This document shows, piece after piece, positions 33,056 through 41,847 of a DNA stretch of 64,000 bases. The notes below the pieces were generated by a model. It was not told where the DNA came from and did not search any database. It saw only the letters and a list, made by a program, of their open reading frames with translations. The translations under genes and the position numbers were made by a program. Each line of letters opens with the position of its first letter. Position 1 is the stretch's first letter. This DNA is from an uncultured Collinsella sp. (GTDB taxonomy: Bacteria > Actinomycetota > Coriobacteriia > Coriobacteriales > Coriobacteriaceae), in contig CAAETD010000070.1 of assembly GCA_900758885.1 (NCBI GenBank), positions 32,712 through 96,711 of the forward strand, in the 5' to 3' direction.

Positions 33056-34081
33056 TTAAGCAACGAACTTCTCGAAGTACTTGATGGTGCGGACCATCTG
33101 AGAGGTGTAGGAGTTCTCGTTGTCGTACCAAGAGGTGACCTGAACGAGGGTCTGGCCGTTGCCGAGGTCAGAGCACATGGTCTGAGTGGCGTCGAAGATG
33201 GAGCCGTGAGTCTCGCCGACGATGTCGCGGGAGACGATCTGGTCCTCGTTGTAGGCGAAGGTCTCGGGGATGGTCTCGGCGTAGGCCTTCATGGCAGCGT
33301 TGACCTCGTCGACGGTGACCTTCTTGTCAACGACGGCGTAGAGGTTGGTCAGCGAGCCGGTCGGCGTCGGGACGCGCTGGGCGGCACCGATGAGCTTGCC
33401 GTTGAGCTCGGGGAGAACCAGGCCGATGGCCTTGGCAGCGCCCGTGGTGTTCGGGACGATGTTCTCGGAGCAGGCGCGAGAGCGACGGAAGTTGCCCTTG
33501 CGCTGCGGGCCGTCGAGCGGCATCTGGTCGCCGGTGAAGGCGTGGATGGTGGTCATGATGCCGGACACGATGGGAGCGAAGTCGTTCAGACCCTTGGCCA
33601 TCGGGGCGAGGCAGTTGGTGGTGCAAGAAGCAGCGGAGATGATGTTGTCCTCAGCGGTCAGCGTCTCATGGTTGACGTTGTACACGATGGTGGGCAGATC
33701 GCTGCCGGCCGGAGCGGAGATGACGACCTTCTTGGCGCCAGCGTTGATGTGGGCCTGAGCCTTAGCCTTGCTGGTGTAGAAGCCGGTGCACTCGAGAACG
33801 ACGTCGACGTCAAGGTCGCCCCAAGGCAGGTTGTTAGCGTCGGCCTCCTTGTAGATCTTGATCTCCTTGCCGTCAACGGTGATGGAATCCTCGCCAGCAA
33901 CGACCTCGTGATCGCGAGCGTAGTTGCCCTGCGTGGAGTCGTACTTCAGCAGGTAAGCGAGCATATCGGGAGAGGTGAGGTCGTTGATAGCGACGATCTC
34001 GGAGCCCTCATGACCGAACATCTGACGGAAAGCCAGACGACCGATGCGACCGAAGCCGTTAATAGCAACCTTTACTGCCAT
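33056..34081 (-). CDS. gap: Glyceraldehyde-3-phosphate dehydrogenase, type I
   Basis: A 341-residue NAD-dependent enzyme. The N-terminal Rossmann motif is [12 protein letters not shown]. The catalytic Cys is in [12 protein letters not shown] and the phosphate site in SLTNLY. The C-terminal [13 protein letters not shown] matches the family. The ATG at 34081 follows AAAGGAGA; the frame opens 34 codons earlier without support. It is the first gene of the glycolysis cluster. The upstream region has a TATATT -10 candidate (34154-34159, minus) and a palindrome. Confidence 0.96.
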   Translation of the reverse strand: MAVKVAINGFGRIGRLAFRQMFGHEGSEIVAINDLTSPDMLAYLLKYDSTQGNYARDHEVVAGEDSITVDGKEIKIYKEADANNLPWGDLDVDVVLECTGFYTSKAKAQAHINAGAKKVVISAPAGSDLPTIVYNVNHETLTAEDNIISAASCTTNCLAPMAKGLNDFAPIVSGIMTTIHAFTGDQMPLDGPQRKGNFRRSRACSENIVPNTTGAAKAIGLVLPELNGKLIGAAQRVPTPTGSLTNLYAVVDKKVTVDEVNAAMKAYAETIPETFAYNEDQIVSRDIVGETHGSIFDATQTMCSDLGNGQTLVQVTSWYDNENSYTSQMVRTIKYFEKFVA

Positions 34082-34216
34082 TGTGTCTCCTTTCGTAAGG
34101 CCCCCGCGAGCTACAGCGCCCGCCGTTGAGGCCCACAAACTAACCACTCGCCTAATATACCTTTTTTTTGACTTGAATTTCACGAGAATGCTCGAAATTG
34201 AAAATCAAATTTACGT

Positions 34217-34230
34217 TAAAACGTTTTAAA
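34217..34230. promoter_or_regulatory. TTAAAACGTTTTAA palindrome upstream of gap
   Basis: A perfect 14-bp palindrome lies 136-149 bases upstream of the gap start, in the 193-base A/T-rich gap after whiA. Its AAACGTTT core is typical of LacI-family operators. A related AAACGTTT lies over a -35-like TTGACT upstream of the sialic acid operon. Confidence 0.45.
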
Positions 34231-34274
34231 TACTAAAATAGCAGCTAAATCCATATATAAGTCGTTACTTCAAA

Positions 34275-35204
34275 CTACCTGTTTGCTTCAATGAGCTTTT
34301 CAAGCCGTAAAACACGATGGTAGAGGGCTGACTTCGACAAGGGAGGGTCAGCCATCTCCCCCAAATCACGCAGCGACAGATCAGGATAGCGCTCGCGCAG
34401 GTCGCAAAAGACCGCCAAGGCATCCGGAAGCGCATCGCGAAGGCCACGCTGCTCGAGCTCCTCGATAAGCGCAAGCTGATGTTGGGCAGCACCGGCGCTT
34501 CTGGTCTGGTTGGCGAGCTCGGCATTCACGCGACGGTTCACATCGTTCTTAACCAACTTGACCGCGCGCGCCTCCTCAATCTCGGCAACGCTGCGCTTGG
34601 CACCAATCAGCTTTAATAGATGCTCGATTTCCTCGGCGCTCTTAATGTACACGGCATATGACCCCCGCCGTGCATTAACACGAGCATGGACCCCAATCTG
34701 CTCCAACAGATCGCAAAGTCCCTTGGCATATTGCTCGCCCTGCACAGCGATCTCCAAATGAAAATCGCCGCGTGGATCGGCCACGAAGCCGCCCGCGATG
34801 AGCGCGCCGCGGATATAGGCAAGTCTACAGCAAGGACGGGCAACGATATGTCGGGGTACGCCGGCGACAAGTCCTCCCCTACGGTCGAGGATACCCAGCA
34901 GAACCAAGGCCTTATCCAGGTCTGGCTGATCAGGCAAGGTGATGAGGTAGTTTCGAACCTTATGCAAGACAGATTTGCGGACGGTGAACTCCGTTTTGAG
35001 CTTAAGGATACGATGCGTCAGCGTGATCATCGTGCGCGCGACGGCTCCCGTCTCAGTCGCAACCGTCAAACGATACCGCCCAGAGCCGGCAAGCGAGAGC
35101 GTACCGCTCACGCGCGTGAGGGCGGCAAGCGTCGACAAGTCGCAGTATTCACATTCGGGTTCGCAGCGCGCAAGCTCGTCGCGCACCTCAGCGGTAAACG
35201 ACAT
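34275..35204 (-). CDS. whiA: DNA-binding regulator WhiA
   Basis: A 309-residue protein with an N-terminal pair of LAGLIDADG-derived domains (residues about 1-200) and a C-terminal helix-turn-helix (about 225-305). In Streptomyces it is needed for sporulation septation; in non-sporulating bacteria it affects division and chromosome segregation. The N-terminal SFTAEVRDELA and C-terminal LRERYPDLSLRDLGEMADPPLSKSAL segments are family hallmarks. It starts six bases after rapZ. YvcK, usually between rapZ and whiA, is absent. Confidence 0.93.
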   Translation of the reverse strand: MSFTAEVRDELARCEPECEYCDLSTLAALTRVSGTLSLAGSGRYRLTVATETGAVARTMITLTHRILKLKTEFTVRKSVLHKVRNYLITLPDQPDLDKALVLLGILDRRGGLVAGVPRHIVARPCCRLAYIRGALIAGGFVADPRGDFHLEIAVQGEQYAKGLCDLLEQIGVHARVNARRGSYAVYIKSAEEIEHLLKLIGAKRSVAEIEEARAVKLVKNDVNRRVNAELANQTRSAGAAQHQLALIEELEQRGLRDALPDALAVFCDLRERYPDLSLRDLGEMADPPLSKSALYHRVLRLEKLIEANR

Positions 35205-35210
35205 GCAGGC

Positions 35211-36113
35211 CTATGCCTTCGTGTTGGCGCGCGACAGGTCGCGGTGGGAAATGCTCACATGATACTGAGCGCCTTCCAGGTAACGGGCCGTGGCCTCGGC
35301 AATGGCAACGCTGCGGTGCTGGCCGCCCGTGCAGCCGATGGCGATAGAAAGCTGCGGCTTACCCTCCGCGATATAGCCCGGCATCACCGTATCGAGCAGC
35401 TGTGTCCAAGCCTTCCAAAACTCCTGCGTCTTGGGATGGTCCAGAACAAAATCGGAAACCTTTTTATCGAGACCGGTCATCGTGCGCATCTCGGGATCGT
35501 AGAACGGATTGGGCAGGAAGCGGACGTCGATCATAATGTCCGCCTCGACGGGCATGCCGTGCTTAAAGCCAAACGAGAACACGTGGACGTCCATGAGCTG
35601 CTGGTCGGACAGCTCGGAAAATGCCATACGTAGCTTGTTGCGCAGCGCAGAGGTGCGCAGACGGCTCGTGTCGATAATCATATCGGCTCGGTCGCGCACG
35701 CCCTGAAGCTGAAGGCGCTCGCGCTGAATGGCATCGGCCGTAGTCTCCCCCGGCTTGGCAATGGGATGACGGCGGCGATTTTCGCTGTAGCGACGAATCA
35801 GCACCTCGTCAGAAGCCTCCAGGAACACGATGTCGCAGCTCATCTCGCGCTCTTCGAGCGCGGCGGCCGCATCGAGCAGCTCGTCAAACAGTCCCTGGCT
35901 ACGCAAATCGCAGGTGACGGCGAGATGCCTGCCCACGCCCGTATTGATGCCGACGAGCTCGGCAAGCTGGGCGATGAGACGCGGAGGCAGGTTATCGATG
36001 CAAAAATAGCCCATGTCCTCGAACACGTGCATGGCCTGTGTGCGGCCTGATCCGGACATTCCGGTGATGATGACGATATCGGGGATGCGCTCCGAGCGCT
36101 CCGCCGCATCCAT
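35211..36113 (-). CDS. rapZ: RapZ/YvcJ nucleotide-binding protein
   Basis: A 300-residue P-loop protein. In E. coli RapZ guides decay of the GlmZ small RNA; in Bacillus YvcJ binds nucleotides and affects competence. Walker A is GMSGSGRTQA, with Arg instead of Lys, a variant I recall from actinobacterial homologues. The C-terminal IGCTGGQHRSVAIAE motif is strongly conserved in the family. The ATG at 36113 follows AAGGGAG. It forms a unit with whiA. Confidence 0.92.
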   Translation of the reverse strand: MDAAERSERIPDIVIITGMSGSGRTQAMHVFEDMGYFCIDNLPPRLIAQLAELVGINTGVGRHLAVTCDLRSQGLFDELLDAAAALEEREMSCDIVFLEASDEVLIRRYSENRRRHPIAKPGETTADAIQRERLQLQGVRDRADMIIDTSRLRTSALRNKLRMAFSELSDQQLMDVHVFSFGFKHGMPVEADIMIDVRFLPNPFYDPEMRTMTGLDKKVSDFVLDHPKTQEFWKAWTQLLDTVMPGYIAEGKPQLSIAIGCTGGQHRSVAIAEATARYLEGAQYHVSISHRDLSRANTKA

Positions 36114-36143
36114 GGCATCTCCCTTTTGCATGTGTTGCCTCCC

Positions 36144-36181
36144 GAAAACAAGCGCGGGACCCAGCAACCCGGATCCCGCGC
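36144..36181 (-). terminator. Terminator after nanE (end of the sialic acid operon)
   Basis: On the minus strand GCGCGGGA pairs with TCCCGCGC around a short loop with inner pairs, followed by TTGTTTT. It separates the operon from rapZ. Confidence 0.8.
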
Positions 36182-36232
36182 GGTCAATTGCCTATATTGA
36201 GTATACCGCCCCGAGCGGATACGAGGCCTGTC

Positions 36233-36919
36233 TTACGCCTCAAGCGCAGCCTTGAACCAACTCGTAATACTCGTGGGGTGCGTGATGGCGGTGCCGACGA
36301 CAACGGCCCAGGCGCCAGCATCGATCGCGGCGCGAGCCTCCTCGGGCGTATGCACGCGACCCTCGCAAATGATGGGAAGGCCGGGGAATTCCTCGGTCGC
36401 CTGACGCAGGAGCGGCAGATCGGGGCCATCGGCCATGGTGCAGTCGATGGCGGCGACACCGTGAGAAAGCGTGGTGGATACAAGGTCGAAGCCCATATCA
36501 ACCGCACGGCGAATGTCCTCGATGGTGGCACAATCCGCCATCAGGAGCACACCCTCCTCGTGCAGCGGGCGGAAGGTATCCTCGACCGACTTGCCGTCGG
36601 GACGCGGGCGATCGGTGGCGTCGATCGCCACGATATCGGCACCGGCAGCAACGCAGGCGCGAGCGTGACGCAGCGTCGGCGTGATGTAAACGCCCTCGTG
36701 CCCATCCTTCCACAGGCCGATAACAGGAACCTCACAGCGACCCTTAATGGCGGCAATGTCGGCAAGGCCCTGGCAGCGAATGGCGGCGGCGCCACCGAGC
36801 TCGCAAGCGCGAGACATTTGAGCCATGGTCTCGGGCGTACGAAGCGGCTCGCCCATATACGCCTGAACGCTCACGACGAGCTTGCCCTTCAGGGATTGAA
36901 TCAAAGGATCGACGGTCAT
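36233..36919 (-). CDS. nanE: N-acetylmannosamine-6-phosphate 2-epimerase
   Basis: A 228-residue TIM barrel that converts ManNAc-6-phosphate to GlcNAc-6-phosphate. The IRCQGLADIAAIK, VPVIGLWKDG and ATDRPRPDG segments with the acidic and Lys catalytic positions match NanE. It is the last gene of the operon. A perfect 11-bp hairpin (AGCCTCCCGAG/CTCGGGAGGCT, 36943-36973) separates it from the kinase gene and has no T-run. NagA and NagB, needed to use its product, are not in the window. Confidence 0.92.
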   Translation of the reverse strand: MTVDPLIQSLKGKLVVSVQAYMGEPLRTPETMAQMSRACELGGAAAIRCQGLADIAAIKGRCEVPVIGLWKDGHEGVYITPTLRHARACVAAGADIVAIDATDRPRPDGKSVEDTFRPLHEEGVLLMADCATIEDIRRAVDMGFDLVSTTLSHGVAAIDCTMADGPDLPLLRQATEEFPGLPIICEGRVHTPEEARAAIDAGAWAVVVGTAITHPTSITSWFKAALEA

Positions 36920-36989
36920 AAGGCTGTAACCTTTCTCAGAACAGCCTCCCGAGGCGTGTTGTCTCGGGAGGCTCCTACAGAAGATACGT

Positions 36990-37955
36990 TTACTTCAACG
37001 AGGCAAGAAGATGCTCAGCGGCACCGATGAGCGGAGCATCGCCCTCCAGAGAACCGATGAGGATCGGCGTGTCCTGAAGCGGATCGAGCGCCTGGCTGGC
37101 ATAGCCCTCGTGTACCGAATCCTTCCACGTCTGTGAACGCCAATCGGGACCTTGGTGAATCACGCCACCCGAAAGCACGATGACCTCAGGGTCCAGGATG
37201 TTAGCGAGCGAGCCCAAGCTGGCACCCAGCGCAAAGCCGGCGTCATGGATGACCTCGGTCGCCTTTGCGTCGCCCGCACGGCACAGGTCGTTCACATCGC
37301 GACCGACCGAAGGACGGCTGGGGTCGACGCGACCAAAGCGCTCATCGTACATACGACCAATGGAAGTGCCCGAAGCAACCGACTCCAGATGGCCGGAACG
37401 CCCGCAGGCGCAGGGAATACCGGCGGCAGCCGAGCACTCGATGTGGCCCATATGGCCAGCAGCACCATGGAAGCCCTGCATCACGCGGCCGTTCTCGACA
37501 TATGCGCCACCGATGCCCGTACCGATGCCAAGACACAAGACGGAGAACTTGCCCTTGCCGACGCCCCAGTGGGCCTCGCCCAGAGCATGAGCCTGCACGT
37601 CGCCTACAACGGCAACGGGAAGACCGAGGTCCTCGCGCAGGCGCGGCCCCAACTGAACACCGGACCAGCCGGGCATGATCTCGTTGGCATACGCGATGGC
37701 GCCCGTCTTGGGATCGACGACGCCGGCGGCACCGATACCGACGCCAAGGACCTCGACATCGGGATTCGCCTCGAGAGCAGCCTTGATGGACGCCTCGATA
37801 CGTTGGAAGACGGCCTCGCCGCCCTCTTGGGCCTCGGTGGGAACCTCGGCCTCAAAAACAGGATGGGGCACACTACCGTCAGCCGGGTACTCCATGATGG
37901 CAGTCGCGATCTTAGTTCCGCCGATATCGACAGAGCAGACGTACTTGTTCTCCAT
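36990..37955 (-). CDS. nanK: ROK-family sugar kinase, probable N-acetylmannosamine kinase
   Basis: A 321-residue ROK kinase. The ATP-phosphate motif DIGGTKIATAIME is at the N-terminus and the catalytic Asp is expected in the VVGDVQAHALGE segment. The zinc site reads CACGRSGHLES with the usual Cys ligands. ROK members include glucokinase and NanK. Position between the aldolase and NanE makes ManNAc the best substrate. A 173-base gap upstream contains an imperfect inverted repeat near 38064-38085 (TGACC/GGTCA) that may add a promoter or operator. Confidence 0.75.
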   Translation of the reverse strand: MENKYVCSVDIGGTKIATAIMEYPADGSVPHPVFEAEVPTEAQEGGEAVFQRIEASIKAALEANPDVEVLGVGIGAAGVVDPKTGAIAYANEIMPGWSGVQLGPRLREDLGLPVAVVGDVQAHALGEAHWGVGKGKFSVLCLGIGTGIGGAYVENGRVMQGFHGAAGHMGHIECSAAAGIPCACGRSGHLESVASGTSIGRMYDERFGRVDPSRPSVGRDVNDLCRAGDAKATEVIHDAGFALGASLGSLANILDPEVIVLSGGVIHQGPDWRSQTWKDSVHEGYASQALDPLQDTPILIGSLEGDAPLIGAAEHLLASLK

Positions 37956-38063
37956 GTCGCTCTCCTTAGGAGATAAAAAACAACTACAGGAAATGCGCCG
38001 TCAGGCTAGCCGTCACAGCGCGGAAAAGGTTTTCCAGGTGCCCGAGATCGCCAAGAAACCGTG

Positions 38064-38085
38064 TGACCATTGATCTAATGGGTCA
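38064..38085. promoter_or_regulatory. Imperfect inverted repeat within the operon gap
   Basis: TGACCATT and AATGGGTCA are inverted around GATCT with one bulged base. It lies in the unusually long gap between the aldolase and kinase genes. A regulator site (NanR/RpiR type) is possible; nothing else supports it. Confidence 0.25.
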
Positions 38086-38128
38086 TGGCCGCACGGTTGA
38101 ACGGCGAGGTCGGGTGCCCGGGGAAGCT

Positions 38129-39049
38129 TTACAGGAGACCGTTGTCCTGGAGGACCTTCTTAATCGCCTCGACGTTCTCGCCGGTCATGGCCTTCACCGG
38201 GCGCGGCATGGTCGGGCTGTCGAAGATACCCATGAGGTTCATAGCGGTCTTGAAGGCGCCGACGCCACCGGCATAACCCTGGACGCCTGAGGTGACATCC
38301 CAGATGTGCGAAATCTCATTGAGGCGATCCTGCTCGGCCTTGACGGTAGCCCAGTCACCAGCCTGAGCGGCCTTCCACTGACGCACGTAGCCCTCGGGCT
38401 CAACGTTGGCGAGACCCGGAACGGAACCGTCGGCGCCACCGAGGTAGGCGCCGTCGACAACAACCTCGTGACCGGTGAGGATGCTCATCGGATGGCCGTT
38501 CTTCTCGTTCTCCTGAACGAGGTAGCGGAACGAGATGTCATCACCCGAGGAATCCTTGACGCCGGCCAGAACGCCCTCGGCACCGAGCTTGGCAAGGAGC
38601 TTCCACGGGAGCTTGGTGTGGACACACACGGGGATGTCATAGGCGAAGATGGGCAGGTCGAGTTCCTCATGCAGGATGCGGAAGTGCTCCTCGACCTCGG
38701 TCATGCCCTGCAGGGCATAGAACGGGCAGGTGGCGACAAGCGCATCAGCGCCCAGCTCCTGAGCGACCTTACCGTGCTCGATCATGCGCTCGGTCTCGGT
38801 GTCGATGATGCCGACCAGAACGGGAACGCGGTGGTCGACGATACGGACGGCCTCGGAGATGATCTGACGGCGACGCTCGTCGGTGGAGAAGACGACCTCG
38901 CCCGAGGAGCCCAGGAAGAACAAGCCATCGACGCCGGCATCGATCATGCGGTTGATGCTGCGCTCAAAGGAGGCAACATCGAGCTGGTGGTCTTCGGTAT
39001 CGGGAACAACGACGGGAGGGATAACGCCGGTGAATTTCTGAGTTGCCAC
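38129..39049 (-). CDS. nanA: DapA/NanA-family aldolase, probable N-acetylneuraminate lyase
   Basis: A 306-residue class I aldolase of the dihydrodipicolinate synthase/N-acetylneuraminate lyase family, splitting sialic acid into ManNAc and pyruvate if assigned correctly. The Schiff-base Lys is in LAGVKDSSGD, the Tyr in FAYDIPV, and GSSGE near residue 48 binds the pyruvate carboxyl. The start is GTG at 39049 with AAGGAG six bases upstream. YDIP instead of the common YNIP makes family sub-assignment uncertain, and the specific call rests on the nanE/kinase/transporter context. Confidence 0.7.
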   Translation of the reverse strand: MATQKFTGVIPPVVVPDTEDHQLDVASFERSINRMIDAGVDGLFFLGSSGEVVFSTDERRRQIISEAVRIVDHRVPVLVGIIDTETERMIEHGKVAQELGADALVATCPFYALQGMTEVEEHFRILHEELDLPIFAYDIPVCVHTKLPWKLLAKLGAEGVLAGVKDSSGDDISFRYLVQENEKNGHPMSILTGHEVVVDGAYLGGADGSVPGLANVEPEGYVRQWKAAQAGDWATVKAEQDRLNEISHIWDVTSGVQGYAGGVGAFKTAMNLMGIFDSPTMPRPVKAMTGENVEAIKKVLQDNGLL

Positions 39050-39117
39050 AAGAATCTCCTTAGTTGTCTGGTGGGCAGCCCTATGCCGCCCACTCTTGTT
39101 GGCAGTGTCCAGGCCGT

Positions 39118-39969
39118 CTAGGCCAAAGAACACGAGTAGAACGTTTGGTTAAAAAAGTCGACGACTTCGTTTTCGAACGCATTGATGCGCTCGTGAGCGT
39201 ATTTGGCATAGATGATATGTCTCCGGTCACACTCAAGACCGTTGAATACGGCAAACTGATCCTTGGGATCGCTCACGGTATCCATGAGCGATGTGCCCAT
39301 GAGCACCGATCCGCGCACCCGAGACGACAGCGCCTCGAGGCCGCCAGGAAGCGGATTGGCAACCGCCGTGCAGGCGAGACCCCGCTCGTCCAGAGCAGAA
39401 ACCGCCAGCGCGACTCCGCCGCCTAGACCCTCGCCCCATGCAAAGATGCGGTCGGGGTCCATGCCATCAAGATTGCGCGCCACCTTCGCCAGCGCGCAAC
39501 CCCAACGGACGCGCTCGACAAAAGCGGGCGAAGAAATCCCCCGCTGCAGGTCGTCCGCACCAGCAACATCGTCATCCAGCGCGAGGACGGCATACCCCAT
39601 GGCGGCAAATCTCGTCATGTGATGCCAGCCGCGCACAGGCCGATCGATGTCGTGGAACATCAGGCACAACGGCACGCGCTCAGATACTCGGGCACGACCG
39701 ACAGGCTCGATCAAACGAGCGTGAATCGCATCGTCACCGAGCTCAAAGGAGACCTCCGAGTAACGGGCGCAGGGGTTAACAAAGTCAATCGCCGTAATGG
39801 CCAGGCCTTGAATCTCAAGATTCGAAGCGCATGTCTCTAAATCAGAAACATCTGCTTGGACATCACCGCGCCAGTCCCGATATTCTGCGAGCCTTGACGA
39901 AACCGTTCCAGGAATTCCCACGAGTCCGGGGACAATCAGCTCGTCAACATTGCTCTCGCACTTAGACAT
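39118..39969 (-). CDS. AXE1-family esterase paralogue lacking the catalytic Ser (pseudoenzyme)
   Basis: A 283-residue alpha/beta-hydrolase of the acetyl xylan esterase AXE1 family, paralogous to the gene immediately upstream. The nucleophile elbow reads GEGLGG, whereas its neighbour has GASQGG, so Ser is replaced by Gly. The acid (LMDTVSDP) and the His (KYAHERI) are retained. It is therefore unlikely to act by the normal mechanism. The gene is intact, starts eight bases inside the 3' end of its paralogue and shares its frame structure. It may be a regulatory or substrate-binding partner. A functional role is inferred only from retention. Confidence 0.7.
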   Translation of the reverse strand: MSKCESNVDELIVPGLVGIPGTVSSRLAEYRDWRGDVQADVSDLETCASNLEIQGLAITAIDFVNPCARYSEVSFELGDDAIHARLIEPVGRARVSERVPLCLMFHDIDRPVRGWHHMTRFAAMGYAVLALDDDVAGADDLQRGISSPAFVERVRWGCALAKVARNLDGMDPDRIFAWGEGLGGGVALAVSALDERGLACTAVANPLPGGLEALSSRVRGSVLMGTSLMDTVSDPKDQFAVFNGLECDRRHIIYAKYAHERINAFENEVVDFFNQTFYSCSLA

Positions 39970-40939
39970 GAGCCTCCCCTCCCTTGCAGAAAAACGGAAT
40001 GATCAAATCGTCAAAATCCTGAATCTCCTCGTGGCCAAAGCCTTCAAAGAACTCATGACGCTTTTCGCAGGTCAGGTTGTTATAGACCGCAAACTGCGTC
40101 GCTGGCGGACAGACGATATCGGCTGTGCCAGTACCAAACAGCACGGGGCATTTGACCATAGGGGCAAAGTTCTTGGAATCGAAGTACGCCAGCTTGGCAT
40201 AGCCTTCGTCAATACGAGTCGAGTCCTCGTCAAACCAGCGAGACCAATAGCGCAGGCCCTCGTAGGCAATGTCGTCGGCATCCAAATCCCAGACCAGGCG
40301 GAAATCTGACAGGAAGGGATAGAGGATGGCGGCACGATTGATAAGCTCGCTGTTAAGCGCACAGGTCGCAATGCCCAAACCGCCGCCCTGCGACGCGCCG
40401 TTCACAAACACACGCGCAAGATCGATGCCCTCGAGCTCGCGAACGATGCGGCACAGGATGCGAATATCTTGGTGCAAGCGGACATAGTAGAGGTTGGCCG
40501 GGTCGCCGTCGATACCGGCGACGATATGACCGGCAACCGTTGTGCCCTCAAATCCACCAATGTCCTCGGAGGGACCTCCTTGGCCGGGGCAGTCGAGGGC
40601 GATGAGTGCCATGCCCATGCCCGCAAACGACGCCTGCTCAAACCAGCTGCGGCTAGCACCCGGATACCCATGGAACTGAAGCACCAATGGCGCGGGCTCG
40701 TCCGAGACGGGTTTAAGGTACTTGGCATGCAGGCGCGCGCCACACATGCCGGTATACCAGAGGTCGAAAAGCTGGCAGGTCGCGGCATCGGCGACCGATG
40801 CCGCCTCGATCGCATAGTCAAGCCCGACGGCGTCGGCCTCGGCCATGCGGTCCTTCCAAAAGAGATCGAAATCCGATGGACGGGGCATAGCGCCTCGATA
40901 TTCACCAAATTGCTGTTGTAGCTCCTGAGCACTTGGCAT
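39962..40939 (-). CDS. AXE1-family acetyl esterase, probable sialate O-acetylesterase
   Basis: A 325-residue alpha/beta-hydrolase of the AXE1 family, which removes acetyl groups from sugars. The catalytic triad is visible: Ser in GASQGG, Asp in TADIVCPP and His in GFGHE. The oxyanion-region Tyr-Pro-Gly is in FHGYPGASRSW. Similar esterase genes occur in nan loci of streptococci and clostridia, where O-acetylated sialic acids must be deacetylated, so this role is likely. The start is uncertain: ATG at 40939 has only a distant GAAAGG. It overlaps the pseudoenzyme gene by eight bases. Confidence 0.75.
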   Translation of the reverse strand: MPSAQELQQQFGEYRGAMPRPSDFDLFWKDRMAEADAVGLDYAIEAASVADAATCQLFDLWYTGMCGARLHAKYLKPVSDEPAPLVLQFHGYPGASRSWFEQASFAGMGMALIALDCPGQGGPSEDIGGFEGTTVAGHIVAGIDGDPANLYYVRLHQDIRILCRIVRELEGIDLARVFVNGASQGGGLGIATCALNSELINRAAILYPFLSDFRLVWDLDADDIAYEGLRYWSRWFDEDSTRIDEGYAKLAYFDSKNFAPMVKCPVLFGTGTADIVCPPATQFAVYNNLTCEKRHEFFEGFGHEEIQDFDDLIIPFFCKGGEAHV

Positions 40940-40975
40940 GGCTCGTGAACCCAACCTTTCGAAATCGCAACGGAG

Positions 40976-41003
40976 GTGCGCCCGGTAAGGGAACCGGGCG
41001 CAC
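40976..41003. repeat. Intra-operon stem-loop between transporter and esterase genes
   Basis: A perfect 11-bp stem (GTGCGCCCGGT with ACCGGGCGCAC) around a 6-nt loop lies in the 80-base gap after the ATPase. No T-run follows, so it may slow decay or transcription rather than terminate. Confidence 0.55.
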
Positions 41004-41019
41004 GGGAGGGAAAGCGAGG

Positions 41020-41847
41020 CTACTCGCCGAGCTTGGGATGCAGCAGCGACGGCGCAGCGCCGAGCAGCATCTTGGTGTAGGGATCCTGAGGGTGCTGGAA
41101 GACCTGCTTGGCCTCGCCCTGCTCGACGATCTTGCCGCCATTCATAACGATGATGTCGTCAGAGATATAGCGGACCGTCTGGATGTCATGGCTGATGAAC
41201 ACCATGGCCAGGCCGAGCTCCTTCTTAAGGTCGGTCAGCAGGTTCAGAATCTGCGCACGGACCGAAACGTCCAGAGCCGAGGTGGGCTCGTCGGCGATGA
41301 TGGCATCGGGGTTCAGCGACAGGGCACGAGCAATTGCGACGCGCTGGCGCTGGCCGCCCGAAAGCTGGCCGGGAAGAACCTCGGCGGCGGAGCTGGGCAG
41401 ACCGGTGAGCTCCAAGAGCTCCTTGACGCGCTTCTCCTGCTCGGCCTCGGTACCCAGGTTGTGGACGCGCATGGGGTCGAGCAGTTGCTCGCGAACAACC
41501 ATGCGGGGGTTGAGCGCCGTGGCCGGGTTCTGGAACACGACCGAGATGACGCGACCCATGTGGCGACGGTCCTCGGCGGTACGTTTGGTAACGTCCTTGC
41601 CCTTAAAGTAGACCTTGCCGCTCGTGGGGGCCTGCAGGCCGCACATGACGTTGGCGGTGGTGGACTTTCCGCAACCGGACTCGCCGACGATGCCGATGGT
41701 CTGTCCGGGCATGAGCTTAATCGTTACACCCTGGACGGCGTGAACCAGGTTGGGGTGCAGAATCGAGCCGGTACGGGTCCTAAAGGTGACGTGGACGTCA
41801 TCAAGGAAGATGATCGGCTCGACGCCGTTGACTGCGGTCTCGCTCAT
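41020..41847 (-). CDS. Peptide-type ABC transporter ATPase (OppF/DppF-like)
   Basis: A 275-residue ATPase. Walker A is GIVGESGCGKST, the signature LSGGQRQRVAIARAL and Walker B AIIADEPTSALDV. It is the second ATPase of the uptake system and abuts the fusion gene stop. Its partners and the catabolic genes downstream suggest sialic acid rather than peptide as the ligand, as in the Sat-type transporter of Haemophilus ducreyi and the Opp-like NanBCDF system of Bifidobacterium. Confidence 0.9.
   Translation of the reverse strand: MSETAVNGVEPIIFLDDVHVTFRTRTGSILHPNLVHAVQGVTIKLMPGQTIGIVGESGCGKSTTANVMCGLQAPTSGKVYFKGKDVTKRTAEDRRHMGRVISVVFQNPATALNPRMVVREQLLDPMRVHNLGTEAEQEKRVKELLELTGLPSSAAEVLPGQLSGGQRQRVAIARALSLNPDAIIADEPTSALDVSVRAQILNLLTDLKKELGLAMVFISHDIQTVRYISDDIIVMNGGKIVEQGEAKQVFQHPQDPYTKMLLGAAPSLLHPKLGE

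Noticed and set aside
35211..36113. RapZ P-loop with Arg in place of Lys as a defect
   Set aside because: From what I recall, Arg is common at this position in actinobacterial homologues, so it is not evidence of inactivation.
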